From the NCBI RefSeq assembly GCF_001723175.1, contig NC_064653.1, positions 682,001-746,000 on the forward strand: 64,000 nt of DNA, given 5' to 3'. Positions 1-11,733 of this stretch are shown here, in pieces. How positions within the stretch are numbered: position 1 is the first letter of the stretch; every line of letters starts with the position of its first letter. Position numbers and translations under genes: made by a program. The stretch is from Penicillium oxalicum (Eukaryota > Ascomycota > Eurotiomycetes > Eurotiales > Aspergillaceae). A model generated the notes under the pieces. The model worked only from the letters and a program-made list of their open reading frames with translations. It was not told where the DNA came from and made no database searches.

Positions 1-321
1 AGCCATGCCTGGGGGGTGGACCATACCAGCGCCGCCCAGTATGCGCAGCAGCAACAACAACAACAACAACACCAACAATCCAGTTGGATCGCCAACCGAC
101 GAGCAAATGCAAATGACACTCTCGAACGACCCACCACAAGTGTGTCGATGCAGACGCTCGCACCCGCGTCTCCACGGCCGCGACCGGGGGATAGCGACTA
201 TGAAGACGAGCCTGAAGGCAATGGACTCTTGGATCCGGCCGATGCCGGGAAAAGTCCGAATGGAAATGGGAGCAGCGGGCCTGAACGAGAAACAGAGGAA
301 TGGCGAGATTGGGATGACTGA
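1..321 (+). CDS. C-terminal end of an unidentified protein (partial)
   Basis: An open frame enters from outside the window and stops at the TGA at 319-321, giving about 106 residues. It holds a polyglutamine run encoded by CAG/CAA codons near 46-81, then a serine/proline/asparagine-rich, low-complexity tail with an acidic, tryptophan-containing end (EEWRDWDD). No domain is visible, so the tail looks disordered, as is common at the C-termini of fungal regulatory or membrane proteins. The start and main body lie upstream of base 1. The frame is assigned because it is open from base 1 and composition is biased as in a coding tail; another frame (5-412) is also open here but is less protein-like. 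Confidence 0.6.
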   Translation, partial: SHAWGVDHTSAAQYAQQQQQQQQHQQSSWIANRRANANDTLERPTTSVSMQTLAPASPRPRPGDSDYEDEPEGNGLLDPADAGKSPNGNGSSGPERETEEWRDWDD

Positions 322-817
322 CATGGGAGATGGGGGCTGTTGGTTGTCTTTTTTTTTTCCTCTCTTTCTGTCGGGGCAACCGGTTCTGTTTTTCTCAAAT
401 CAAAATCCATAAGCGCTTGGCTGTTGCATCTTTGGCGTTTGTTAAATATTACACTTTATTGTGTTATGACTTTTCACCTCTTCTACTTGTTTAATTTGAT
501 GTGGACATAATATCTACTGGCTGGCCTTGCCGAATGGCTGGGGATTTGCATGCTTTGCCTTGATGTATTTTGTCGAATGGGTGGATGTACCTGGTCCTGG
601 ATCCATCGCATCCAAAGCTTCCCCGGCTCGTCTCCACTCGTAAGACCGAACCACCGGTCTCTTCCCCCACTTTCTCTCTTCCTCCTGTCATCTTCCCATC
701 TTGTCCCTCTTCCCCTCCATCCAAAAAGACAAAGGGCTTTTCTCCTGCTATCTTCCTTACTTGCACCCGCTTCATCAACCGTGATCAAGTTTTAAGAGAG
801 AGAGAGAGAGAACAAAA
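322..817. other. Intergenic: 3' flank of the first gene and leader of the E2 gene
   Basis: No gene is seen. It holds a T-run near 347-358, then a pyrimidine-rich stretch at about 655-725 typical of fungal 5' leaders, followed by the AG dinucleotide tract directly before the next start codon. Confidence 0.6.
795..810 (+). repeat. (AG)8 tract just upstream of a start codon
   Basis: Eight AG units end seven bases before the ATG at 818, so the tract sits in the 5' leader of the ubiquitin-conjugating enzyme mRNA. The start context after it (AACAAAAATG) is favourable. Confidence 0.85.
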
Positions 818-1849
818 ATGACATCTCCATCCACGCGCCGCCTCCTCAAAGAGTCCACCGACATCCACAAGAACCCCAGCCCATACTTCACCGCATCCCC
901 CATCTCCGACTCCAACCTCCACGACTGGCACTTTACCCTCACCGGTCCTCCCGCCCCTACTCCCTACGCCCATGGCCTCTACCATGGCCGCATCACTTTC
1001 CCACCCACCTACCCGCTCCGGCCACCGAGTTTCCGCTTCCTCACCCCATCCGGCCGGTTCGAAGTCAACCGCGAGATCTGTCTGAGTATCTCGGGCCACC
1101 ATGAAGAGACGTGGCAGCCGGCGTGGGGGGTGCGGACGGCGTTACTGGCGATCCGGAGCGAGATCATGGGCGGGGAGAGTCGCGGTCAGGTCGGTGGGAT
1201 GGAGGGAAGTGAGGCGCTGCGGAGGGAGTGCGCCAGAGAGTCTCGCGGGTGGGTGTGTAGGGATTGTGGTGCCGGTAGTAATGAGGAGGTTATGATGGGG
1301 TGGTGGAAATATTGTCGGGAGCAAGGTGTCGAGGTGGATGTGGATGGGGAAGAAGGTCAGCAGCAGCAGCAGCTCCCACCATCACCGCTGCCAGCAGACA
1401 CTGCAAGAGAGACGCCGCAGCACGAAAGGTCAAGAAAAGAGGGTGGCAGTCAAGAGCCGAGGACGGAGACAGAGCAGACTTTGTCCTCGTCGCGATCTGC
1501 GGAAACTTCAATGGTGTCAGCGCCGAATGGCGAATTGCCACTGGGTTCTGCGGCTCCGACAGCAGCCCGTACGGCATTAGAATCAATCGAGTCCGAGCCA
1601 TCTACCGCGTCAGCGCAGGCTATCTCTGCGCCTGCACGGTCTCCGACCGAGCCAGATGAGACTCTACGGACGACAGCGTCAAGGTCAGCCGATATGGCTG
1701 CTGCTCCCGTTGTGACTGCACGGAGAGCTCCCGTGGCAAACGTGTCAGAACCGGCTAACAGTCTATGGCTGGATCGGGCAATCATCGGAATTGTATTCGC
1801 ACTAATCATCTTAATCACAAAACGAGTGGTCAATGTCGATGACCTATAA
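818..1849 (+). CDS. UBE2J/Ubc6-type ER membrane ubiquitin-conjugating enzyme E2
   Basis: A single-exon gene of 343 residues. The N-terminal 150 residues form a UBC fold: the proline-rich segment FPPTYPLRPPSF (about 61-72) and the family block REICLSIS with the likely catalytic cysteine at Cys88, followed by TWQPAW. As in the Ubc6/UBE2J family, the usual HPN motif is replaced. A long Ser/Thr/Ala-rich linker leads to a C-terminal hydrophobic segment (about 318-335) followed by a short polar tail, the arrangement of a tail-anchored ER protein. Family knowledge: these E2s work with ER ubiquitin ligases in ER-associated degradation. The linker is longer than in yeast Ubc6. The gene converges on the TFIIIC gene, 348 bp away. 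Confidence 0.9.
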   Translation: MTSPSTRRLLKESTDIHKNPSPYFTASPISDSNLHDWHFTLTGPPAPTPYAHGLYHGRITFPPTYPLRPPSFRFLTPSGRFEVNREICLSISGHHEETWQPAWGVRTALLAIRSEIMGGESRGQVGGMEGSEALRRECARESRGWVCRDCGAGSNEEVMMGWWKYCREQGVEVDVDGEEGQQQQQLPPSPLPADTARETPQHERSRKEGGSQEPRTETEQTLSSSRSAETSMVSAPNGELPLGSAAPTAARTALESIESEPSTASAQAISAPARSPTEPDETLRTTASRSADMAAAPVVTARRAPVANVSEPANSLWLDRAIIGIVFALIILITKRVVNVDDL

Positions 1850-2197
1850 GCCCAGCGAGCCTGTTTTCATTTCCCTTCCCCTTTCTGCCTCCATCTCTAA
1901 CCAAAAAGACCGCAATCATCCAAAAAGAAGCAAGCTGGCTCTTGCGCTCTCTTATGTTCTCACCCCGTACGATCTGCGACGCAGATCACCCATTCTTTAC
2001 AGGCGATGGTGGAAGTTTCAAACAGCAAGCGCAGAGCGTCATTTACAACGTCGGAGAGATGATTCCATTTACTCTACACAGCAGCAGCAGATGATCAAGT
2101 ACATTTTCTCCTGATTTTTATTGTCCACTTGATAGATTTTCTTTGCCTCCCAAAGAAGAAGAAGAAGAAGAAGAAGAAGAAGAAGCACGCAGCTTGC
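1850..2197. other. Convergent intergenic region, E2 gene / TFIIIC gene
   Basis: It holds the 3' ends of both transcripts and the (AAG)11 microsatellite. No gene is seen. Confidence 0.6.
2153..2185 (+). repeat. (AAG)11 microsatellite
   Basis: Thirty-three bases of uninterrupted AAG units lie between two convergent genes, ending 12 bases before the TFIIIC stop codon. On the TFIIIC sense strand it reads CTT and falls in the 3' UTR. It is open in all plus frames and creates false Lys- or Glu-rich frames. Confidence 0.95.
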
Positions 2198-5100
2198 CTA
2201 GGCAACCGCCACCGAAGTCACACCTTGCGAGGGTGGTTCGACGCTCGACCGCTTCGTATTTTCATGTCCAGCAGAGTCCTCTTCTCTCGCCCAAGTCTCC
2301 TTCTCCGTCAAGACCAACCACCACCAAGGGCGGACCATCCATCCGTCATGTTCACTGCGACTCTGCCGTTCCATCACCCCGACCTCTTTCAACCAATTCA
2401 GCAGTAACTCAATCTCCCAGGCACTCATCGCAGGCTTGATCATGGTCGAAATTCGTTCCGCACTGAGACCTTGGCGCATCACGACGCAGCCGAGAACGCT
2501 TGCGACGGCCATTTCCCACAATTGCGGAATCAAGTGCCCGTGAATGTCAAACCACAGCGGCAATTTGGGAGGCAGATTGGCGTCATTTGTGCGCGGCGGG
2601 TTTGGTGCCGGGATACTTCGCGCTCGGTCCTCGACAGGATTACCGTAGACGTAGGACTCGGTTGAACGAATCTCAATAGCGAAGCGTAACCGATTCTTGT
2701 CCATCTGTCGGGTGAGGTATCCGCCATCCGTGAGACCCCATTTGTCGCGCGGTTGGCCGCGTGGATGAAGGGTGAGTTGGCCATCATTCATGAGGTTGAT
2801 GAGTGCGAGGATATCGCCGTCCTCGGCGTGATAGAAGACATCACAAGTTCCTGCTCGTCGAAGCTGTGGATCCAGGATGGTGGTTTTGAAGTAAGCCGCG
2901 CGTTTCAAGATGGGGCAGTCGATGAGTCGCTTGCGACTGAGAGAAGTCAAAAGGTAGTCTGTCAGGTCGTAGTTGCGGCCGGGCACAAGTCGGCCCTTGT
3001 TACCCATGCTGATCACTCGATCGGTAAGAAGGCACTGGACGGCCGAGTTGATCATGAGGGAACCGAATGGTCTCAAAGCCTCTTCTGCCTTGGACGGATT
3101 GTAGGTCGACTCCGATGCTGCCACGTTGGCCCGGACCCAAGTCTTGACTACATCCAGCCGGTCAAGCTCGGCCTTGCGAGGTCCGACACGTTCACGAGCT
3201 CCAGCTTTGGTCATCTTCACTGCAAATGGCACATGGGCCATCAGTCCGCGCTTATAGTTGAGAGTGATGCCTGAAGTCACGGTGTACAATTCGTCGGCCG
3301 TTGGCATGGGCTCGGGACGGAGTTCGAAGATACTGTCGAATTCTTGCCGAGTGGCAGGAAGTAGCGGTGCCTTTTCCGACGTGGAGAATTCCAGTTCAAT
3401 ATTTGCCCACTCGACGACCGCGGGCCAGTTGTATTTATTTAAATGGTTGTAGTCGATGGAAGGCACCTTCTTCTGGGTATAGGCTTCGAGGAAACGCTCC
3501 TGGAAATCTCGCTGCATGCCGGCCATCTGTAGACGACTCTTGCTGAGAATGTTTCGCGCATGGTCTTGAATGAAGACATGGTCGTGCTTGGGAAACGCTG
3601 CCGACACAAGATCCCAGTCAATCCGGTTAGCATCTGACCCACCTGCCAGGACCCGTACGGCAACGACAGCCACCATGATCTTCCGATATAGTGTCTGATC
3701 AAGCGGTGACAGGGCCCCACGACGGCGAGGTCGTTGGACCCGAACGTCGTCCGGCTGCACTCGGTCCCGATTGCGAATGGAAGTATCGACTCCATCAATG
3801 CGACGACGTGCAGAACCGGCCCTAGAATCATGTTGCGTTTGCCGCGTCCGATTAAAAGCCCATTCGGAGTTCCAACGGGGCTGGATATCACGGAACATGG
3901 CCATCCCTCGAGTGGTCATGAGGTTTCTCGTCCGCGGAGGCAGAGCAAGGTGGTCGACATCGAACTGAATAGGGCCGATGATGGGCACATTTTCAAACTC
4001 GTCACGAACGGTTTGAGCAATGTACGTTCCGACAGTCTCCTGGTGAGCTTCTTCGAAGACGTCTTCATGCTCGAGTTCCCATTCGAGGATCCTCTCGGCC
4101 TTTGAATGGAACGACTCTTCTCGGCCTGTTTGGGTCACTGTCGGCGGTGCGGAAGCAAGCTCCGCAAGCTCACGAACACACTTTGCAACCTCGCCGCCGG
4201 ATAATTTCCGGGCCATGGTTCGAGGTGCTAGAGCCGCGCCGAATGTACCAAATGTACCGGAGCACTCGTGAAAGAGCTGTGTCGGATGCATCAGCATCGC
4301 ATGAGGCCCAATGGCAGACAGGTGTTTGTACAGCCGTGCGATATCACCTCTAGCCCTTCTCCAGTCGTTGATCAGATCAGGTCGAGAAATGAGGGTCTGG
4401 AGACCACCCAGCAGTGAGTCTTGGCCAGACTGACGGGGGTGACGACGGCCAATCTTCATGAGACGCTTGGTGCCACTGCCAGAAGAATCATGAGGAATTC
4501 CAAGCTGATCTTCCAACTTCCTGAGTAACTCTTTTTGGATTCTCCGCTCAATCCTTTGTTCTTCTGCGAGGACAGTGGCAGGCTTTTGTTGTAATTGAAC
4601 CGTTGCACCTGACACCACGGGAAGAATGAGCTTCGGTATTCCGCTCTGTCCACTGTATTTTGTAAGCTCGGGATCCAGTTCAACATTTGGCGAGTAGGAA
4701 AGACGCTGGTCAGTCGCTGCCAGCAGCCTTCGTTGCATGTCCTTGATCAAGGGATCATCAGACGACATTTCCGGTTTCGCTAAGATGGTTCTAGTGACCA
4801 TCGCTCCTTTGGGGCCCTTTCCACAGAACGTCAACTGCCGCAGCTTGCCGGCTTCGACCAGATTCCTGATCGCTGTCTTGACTGTGCGGTTATCCGGCCG
4901 TTCCTTTTGCTTGCGCTTCAGCCACGCCGTGGCGAATGGAAACCAAATTTCTGGAGTCGAAGGATACGCTCCACCGGCCTTTTCGATAATTTCCATGATG
5001 ATCTTCTTTCGAAGCAGGCTCACGGAGCCTCCACGGTCTGCTAAGCCCTGGGCAAGCTTCGTGACATGACCGGGCTTCGTTGAAGAAGGGTTCATTGTTT

Positions 5101-8100
5101 TGGAGAGCCAATCCCTTGAGAAAGGCGGGGGCTTTCTTGTTCGTTCTGTGCTGTTCAAGCGTTTTGCTGGACTTTGAAGAGCGACTGATGTGGGTGTCGG
5201 TGTTTTTTCAGTGGCTGCAATTTGCGCCGGTGATGCCATGCGCAGCTTTTCCGAAGCGGCAGTTTGAATCTCTTCTCCGTCGGGTTGCGCAGCAGTTGGC
5301 TCAACGGATTCAACTTCCATGGGAACAGACTGCACATCAAATGTCATATCTTGGGAAATTGTAGCCAGCGATCCAGTGACCCGCTCATCGGGTGCTCCAA
5401 CACGCGGCTGTTTGTGTGGCCGTTTGAAGGTTCCTTCGGCCGTTGCAGCATTTCTATCCGTTGAAGACTCGTCCAAGATTTCGTGGTCCCGTTTTCGTCC
5501 AGAAAGTCTGGTTGTAACTCGGATTTGAGCAGCTGGCTTAATTTCCGTGGACCCATTGATGTTCGGATCATTGCTCATATATTTGGGCATACCACCCTGA
5601 TGCGTGCCAGCTTTTTTGGTGGGGGTATCTTCAAGCCCGGTATCGTCGTGGTCTGCCTCTTTCTTTTCTTCTGTGAACCACGCGAGAGATGTCAATTTCT
5701 CTGATTTGAAGACGGCGATACGGCTTCTCGCTGGGCGACCTTGTCTCCTCCCTGCCGGTCTCCGCTTGCCCGGTGGTGTGACATAGACGCCAGGATTGGG
5801 ACATTTGTTGACCAAGACATTGTACTCAGTCCAGGTCTCATCCATTCCAAGCGCCTCGAAACGCTCTTTTTCTGAAAGGCCCTCCAGCTTTGCCCGCTTG
5901 TTACCAGCCCTTGGTGTCCACCGAGCAGGTCTTTCCCATGTGAGATGTTCCGGGATCGTTGGCGGAATCTGATGCAGTTTTCTCTCCTCGTGATTTTCCG
6001 GGCCCGGACTTGCGGCGGGAGAACTGCGCTCCATTTTCGATAAAGTCGATCGCCGATAGTCTCCCTTAGCCCGCGGACCTTTAGGTCGACCACCATGTGG
6101 CCGGGTGCTGATGGGCGATGGTATGATTGTCCCGGCAATAGCTTGTCGGCCCATGTCGATTGCTGCATTTTTCCTGTTAGCGTGATCATTGGACAATCGT
6201 CATATACAAGTTGAGGTTGACAACATACTGAAATGGCCATCCGGTAGCTGGACTGGCATTGGGTCGCTGCTTGACAAAAGATAAGTTGGCGGTTTGCAAA
6301 CCGCAACTGCCTCGAATAGACTGGCATTGCCGTTTTTCACGAGATTGCCAATGACAGTTGATTCGTGGAAGCCATATTGATCACGTTTAGCCTTTGCGTC
6401 GACAGGGGGAATTTCAAACTTTGCAGCTTTCAACTTTGACGCTGGGAACTCCACTGCTTCCCATGACGCGTCACCTTCTTCGACTAATTTTGCAAAGTTC
6501 TGGATTGAATAATGTACATAGAAGAAAGTGGTCTTCTCGATCGCCGTGTCCCTCACAATGCCAAGGTGTCGAAGGTGCGATGGTTGGGACAATTGCCAGC
6601 AATCGGTCAATCGGTGTAACGCATTTTCGGATGGTCGTCGGTAAATGCTACCAAAGCAAATTCGGTTGATATCCTGGAGATGAAATTAGTTCATTAGATC
6701 CGGACAATTCCACGATTCGCGCTGAGAATATTTGATTACCAGGTTGGTGATGCCTGCAGTACCGGCTCGATGTACCACATCGAAAATCTGGTTTCCAACA
6801 GGCCTATCTGGAGTCCAACAGGGGACTATCCGTCCAGACTCAATGACCGGTTTGTCTTGTGCCATCTCGAGAGTTCCGGCATCCGCATCGGCTCCCGCAT
6901 CATCCCGTGCGTCTTCGATATCATCGTCGATTTCGCCTTGGTCGTCTGCATTTCCATTGAGCTCCCCGCTCACCGCGTTGAACTTGGAAATGTCGGCCTC
7001 AGTAGGCTCGCGCATGAGCATTACACAGGGATGAAATTTGTCGTATTGAGATTTTGCCTTGACTCGCTTCAGCACACCGATTCTTTCGTACTTGCGAAGC
7101 GCCCGTGATAAAATGCGCCAACGCCAACGATCCTCGAATTCCAGTCGCTTTTTGAGGTCATTGCGAGAGATTATACCGAATTCTTTGAGGATTCCAAACA
7201 GCTTGGCTGTGAAGGCGTCAAAGTCAATGATTGGCCGGGCACTCGGGTCTGCTGATGCGCTCTCCGCCGTGAATTGCCCCGTTGTTGATTTGAGGAATCG
7301 ACGAAAAGTGACGAGACTCGTCCGGGCTGACTTGATCTGGATCGGACGCTTTTCGACGTAACCCTTTTGAGCGAGGGCGTCCGTTCGCTTTGGGACAGAG
7401 CGTTTGTCTTGACCACTCAGTCTCACCAGGTCTGTTTGAGCAATTCCCTTGGACTTGTGCATGGCAATGATTGACAGCAACAAAAATTCGCTCGCGGGCA
7501 CTTTGGTATCATCGGGTTCGTGGCCAGTGAGGGCATACCACATTCTCTCCCTCGAAACAAAGACGCGAACGCCCGGTGGAGATGTTGAACCCTCATCTCG
7601 GTCTGATTCTGTACTCGCATCTCCCGATTTTGCTGCTTCCTGCAATTCTGCGTCCCGCTGCTCGGCTTGATCAAGGTTCATGCGTTCCCAGTGGCCATCC
7701 GGCCTCACAGATACCTCTGGGTGCCGCGTGAGCCATGACCAGACTTTCGCCTGGAAACGGCGGTCCACATTCTGCGTTCTCGCACTTGAGTCTTGACTTG
7801 TATTTTGGTAGAACTCCTTGACTGCCGCGCTGATCTCAGACAAGGTTGCACCTAAATCCCCGTCAGTGTCGATTGCAGAACCGGATTTGCATCGATGTAA
7901 ACATTAGACAAGTATAAGTGTCGGGAGGCAACGATCATGACGCCATCGAATAGTCCCGACTAGATATCATTCTATACAATGCGAATGGATCTTTTCCCTC
8001 GACAAGATGGATTCAAACGCTGTGCGGTGGCTTTTCATGCATGTTGAAATGCCAAGGCTCCAAAAGGCAACGTGCATATGTACATCGATACATATATTCT

Positions 8101-8211
8101 GTGCCGAGTAAAGTGGGTCTAAATATTCAACAAGATATACACACCTTGACTGCCGCAGAGTGCGATTTCGTTAAGCAGAAAGTCAATCAGCTCTTGCAAG
8201 CTTGGCGCCAT
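2198..8211 (-). CDS. tfc3: TFIIIC B-block-binding subunit (tau138/Tfc3 type)
   Basis: Largest subunit of the RNA polymerase III factor TFIIIC, which binds the B block of tRNA gene promoters. Four exons: 8211-8145, 7851-6740, 6673-6229 and 6162-2198 (1862 residues). The first exon, only 67 nt, gives MAPSLQELIDFLLNEIALCG and joins across a 293-bp intron to GATLSEISAAV; the sum of exons is in frame. The B-block-binding winged-helix domain is at about residues 145-195 (LLLSIIAMHKSKGIAQTDLV, then KRTDALAQKGYVEK). The middle and C-terminal parts are long and divergent, with basic, probably disordered stretches around residues 560-800, as in fungal orthologues. Introns 6163-6228 and 6674-6739 are both 66 bp. 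The family assignment rests on the B-block domain and length; the first exon is inferred from splice sites and frame. Confidence 0.9.
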
Positions 8212-10170
8212 CGTTATGGATTGAACAAAATTCTCTGTACTAAGGATGGCTCATACTGAAAGAGACCCTTGGAAGTTGTGAAACACTGGGAGAGGAGAGT
8301 TCAGAATTTGTTCGAGCAAAAAGTGTGAATCGAACGCGGGTCACTCAGATTTCACCTCTCTTCCTTGGGGCTTTCGGTCATGTGACTGTCATTTCCGGCT
8401 ATTGTGTGCCTGAAACTCCAGGTCTCCTGGTTTCTATCTCGTGGGACACCAGTTCGCCGTGCCAATCGAAAGCTCGGAAAGCATTTAGTGCATCAACCCT
8501 GCCAGATTCAAAGTACACTAGCATAGGTCTAGAACCAAATCTGTCGATCATATTCGGTGCAAGGGATTTACAAGGTCCAGTCATCAATGCTATGGTTTGA
8601 AAACAGCTTCACCCTTTCCCACTGAGAATGAGTGTAGTATAGTATCCAGTGCTCTCATTATGTGCTCAGGTATATATCACTCTTGATGGCGCTCGAAATG
8701 ACACAGCGCTTCAATCTTGGGAAGAGGGGGATAACACAACGCGATATTGCATGTTGCAAACTGTAGGTCTCTGGAGAGTCAGTCCATGGCTCCACAATTG
8801 TACGGGCATCAACAGCCACCACCACTGTCAAATTCCTTTTGCGCTAGATCAAAGCCAGCTGTAGTCAGACGTTGTTTGCTTCTAGGCTGACCGCAGACGA
8901 TGGAGTTGGCAAACAAGACTCGCCGCTTCGATGAAAAGATACTGAGTGGCATGTGTCTAGAAAACACAGACGCCTGTTGGCCTGTTACAGCCACGCGAGG
9001 TCTGGTGGCAAGGGGCCATAGTCACCAAAGAGCAAAATAAGTATGAGGCTGGTGGTGTTGCTCAGACACGACTCTAGGAGGTCAGGCGCCCAAGCTCTTG
9101 TTGATGTCTCGCGGTTGGTATCTCGGTGGGTAAAGAAAGATCTTCGAGTTCGAATTATGTACTGATTTTGCCTAGAGTGCTCATGCATAATTCTGAACAA
9201 AAAAAAAGCTCCAATCTTTCTTGTGCCGCGCTACTCTAGTTGACCATAAAGATGAACGAGCTATCAAGTCTTCAAGGAGATCCTAGAGCGCTCATGGTGG
9301 CAACCAACAAAGTTCAATGATTGACTAGTCCATGAATTGGAATAGACGGCAACAATGCGCCCCGAACACCGATATTGCACTAATGAACATCCCTTGGCAT
9401 TGGCGGCGGAAAGGGAATGGTGCGTCAGCCCAGACAGAAGGAGAAGATCATCGAATGAGCCTGAGATTAGTACCTTTAATGTTACTCAGTGAGAGTTCTA
9501 AGGCCTGAGGACATCAATCATGTATCCGTGAACGGGCCATTGACATTACTGTTTGGGAAAAGCTCATGGTTGTAGGTCGATCTTGGATTGATCGATGTTT
9601 CTATTTTCAACGGTCGCACCCTTTCGGTGGCAAAAAGCACTTGGTGATCATGGGAGATGAACCGAGGAAGAACAAGATGCACCGCTGATTGGGACTGGTG
9701 GAGACGGGAGATTCATGACATGTACCTTACTACCAGTCTGACAACAGTGACCACAGCAGAAGTAGTTAGTAGTGACCGGTATTCTTGCATCCGCATGCCA
9801 ATCGTGAAAATCCCACAGGAGTGGCCCGGCTTATGTTTGGATGACATCACGGAATCGTCTGACATCAGGTACATCGGGTTCCCGTGAAAGTTGAGTGGCG
9901 ATTGAAGTATCGACCCGCCCTCACCCCCGTCGTTTCCGGCGCAAACCTAAATTTCTACCTCGATTTTGTGAGACTTGCACAGCCAACCCTTCACCTTTAC
10001 CTCGCCTTCTACACCCTGAGCCCGCTCGAGGAATCTTTGAAGATGCATTCATGATCTTCATGATCTCTTTCCTCCAATTTATATCCTTAAACCCTTTGAT
10101 TTTGGCAGGGGTCAGGCTGAACATTCCGATCAAGACACTTCTCATCTCCTGAATCTCGCCTCTCGCCACC
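8212..10170. other. Long divergent intergenic region with no gene seen
   Basis: About 2 kb between the TFIIIC start and the next gene. Short open frames are present but none shows a domain, a coherent splice pattern or good start context. Bases 9895-10170 are pyrimidine-rich and probably serve as leader of the gene at 10171. A tRNA-like TTCGATTC block on the minus strand near 8320-8340 was examined and rejected. Confidence 0.5.
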
Positions 10171-11733
10171 ATGACCACGCAGTTAGAAGAAGGGATGGCC
10201 TCGAGGTTACCCTCCGAGCCGCCTCCCTTGCCATACTCACTACGTACTCGCAAGAAGTCTATTGCGATCTTTTGGACCATCTTCATCATCGATACTCTAG
10301 GTCAGCCGTTGATCCTTTACTGGACACTATGGTACCTGACCGATCTGTCACATAATTTGGGTATGCTATGGAGATCGAACTTGTGTGTGGAGGCCGGCTT
10401 CGCTTGTGACCTGAGGCGGGCTCTCTCTGTAATTTGCAGCGCAATGCTAACTTGGATGACAGTGTTCTCCGTGGTGACGGCAGCGATAGGTGGCGTCTCG
10501 GTCTTTGAATACTTTTATCGACTGTACAACTTGCGTCGGAAAGAATCGCGTGCTCGGCCATTGAACGCCCAGGCATCATGGGTGCGTTACGTGTACACAC
10601 TGGGAGCGTCCAGGACGATCAGCGGTACTGATGCATCCGTAGCTCGACTTTTTCCACATCAATTTTACCCTCGTCTGGTTAATCTTGGCCGTTGAACTCA
10701 TTGTGTAAGTGCTCCAGAGAGCCGTTGCCTCTACAGATTGAAGTGGCTGTCAGCTAACGGGAAGTACAGTGGGAGTGTGCCACACGAACCCTACGGTAAG
10801 CCATCGACAAGAGTCTTTTGATCGTTTTTGTTTCGTCTCCGCCCACATTCATCTAACCGCCTGTAGTGCGTCTCATTGCCATGGTTTTGCCGACCGTCAT
10901 GTTCTACTTCGGCTTTGTCCATTTGACCCTCGATGTTCTCCGCATGATGGGATACAAGGCCCCGTTCCGCATCTCCTCCACCCCCAAAGGCGCCCCGATG
11001 CCGACGGCCTTATACGCATTAATTGAAGACGTGGTCGCGGTGGATGGAGGAGGCGGCCAGATTTATCGATATGCATTGCGAACCCGATACCTGTCGAGCC
11101 CATACTTCCGTCGCATGCTTTTCGAAATGAACTGCTTTTGGAGCGGTGGCTCTATCATCTTTGCCGCTGTGATCACTGCTCTCGTCTTCACCCTGTCGGA
11201 GCCGGTGGCTTTCACGGTGAGTGGGGGGAACATGCATCTTTGGGTTGCTCGTGGAAAGCGACGCTGCTAACGTTCGTCTGTAGCTTGGTTGGTCTCTCCC
11301 GTTCGTATGGGCTGGTGTGTGGACCTTGATCACCATCCCCTGGGTTCAGAGTGACCTGCGTCGCGAGAAGGAAGCCTGGGCTCAAAATGTGGAACAAGGT
11401 GGTCATCCATGTGTCGATCAGATCGCTGCGCGTGCTGCTCGTACCCGCTTGACTTCGGTTCAAGAAGCTATCCCGAGTATCTTCCCGTGGTCTCGCAACA
11501 AACAAATACCGCCGTCTATCCCACCAGCAGCTCCCCGTGATGTCGTCGAGGGCCTGCCTCCGAAACCCGCGAGTCTTCCCGATAGCACTCCCGCTGCGAC
11601 CGAGGATCACGCATTCGATCCGGAAAGTCCTGTGAGGAATGACGGCGAGCAGACTCGCCCACATCCTCACAAACCCCAAGACGGGCTCGAGACGGCTGCC
11701 GACCCATCGACATTCACAAGCGAGAAGAAGTGA
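10171..11733 (+). CDS. Polytopic membrane protein of unknown function
   Basis: Six exons (10171-10360, 10463-10581, 10643-10704, 10770-10795, 10867-11216, 11284-11733) encode 398 residues. Every junction has a GT donor and AG acceptor with a nearby CTAAC or CTGAT branch motif, and the phases agree throughout. Exon 4 is only 26 nt. I see about six hydrophobic segments: near residues 32-55, 64-84, 104-124, 134-158, 225-245 and 250-270. A loop between them holds the block LIEDVVAVDGGGG followed by RYALRTRYLSSPYFRRML. The C-terminal 110 residues are polar, charged and proline-rich, probably cytosolic. I do not recognise a named family; enzyme motifs are absent. It may be a fungal-specific plasma or endomembrane protein. 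The splice model is more certain than the role. Confidence 0.8.

Noticed and set aside
2129..2439. Lys- and Glu-rich plus-strand ORFs over the AAG repeat
   Set aside because: Products of the microsatellite, overlapping the end of the TFIIIC gene.
8311..8350. Minus-strand TTCGATTC block resembling a tRNA T-loop
   Set aside because: The flanking stem bases do not pair and no D-arm, anticodon arm or acceptor stem can be drawn.
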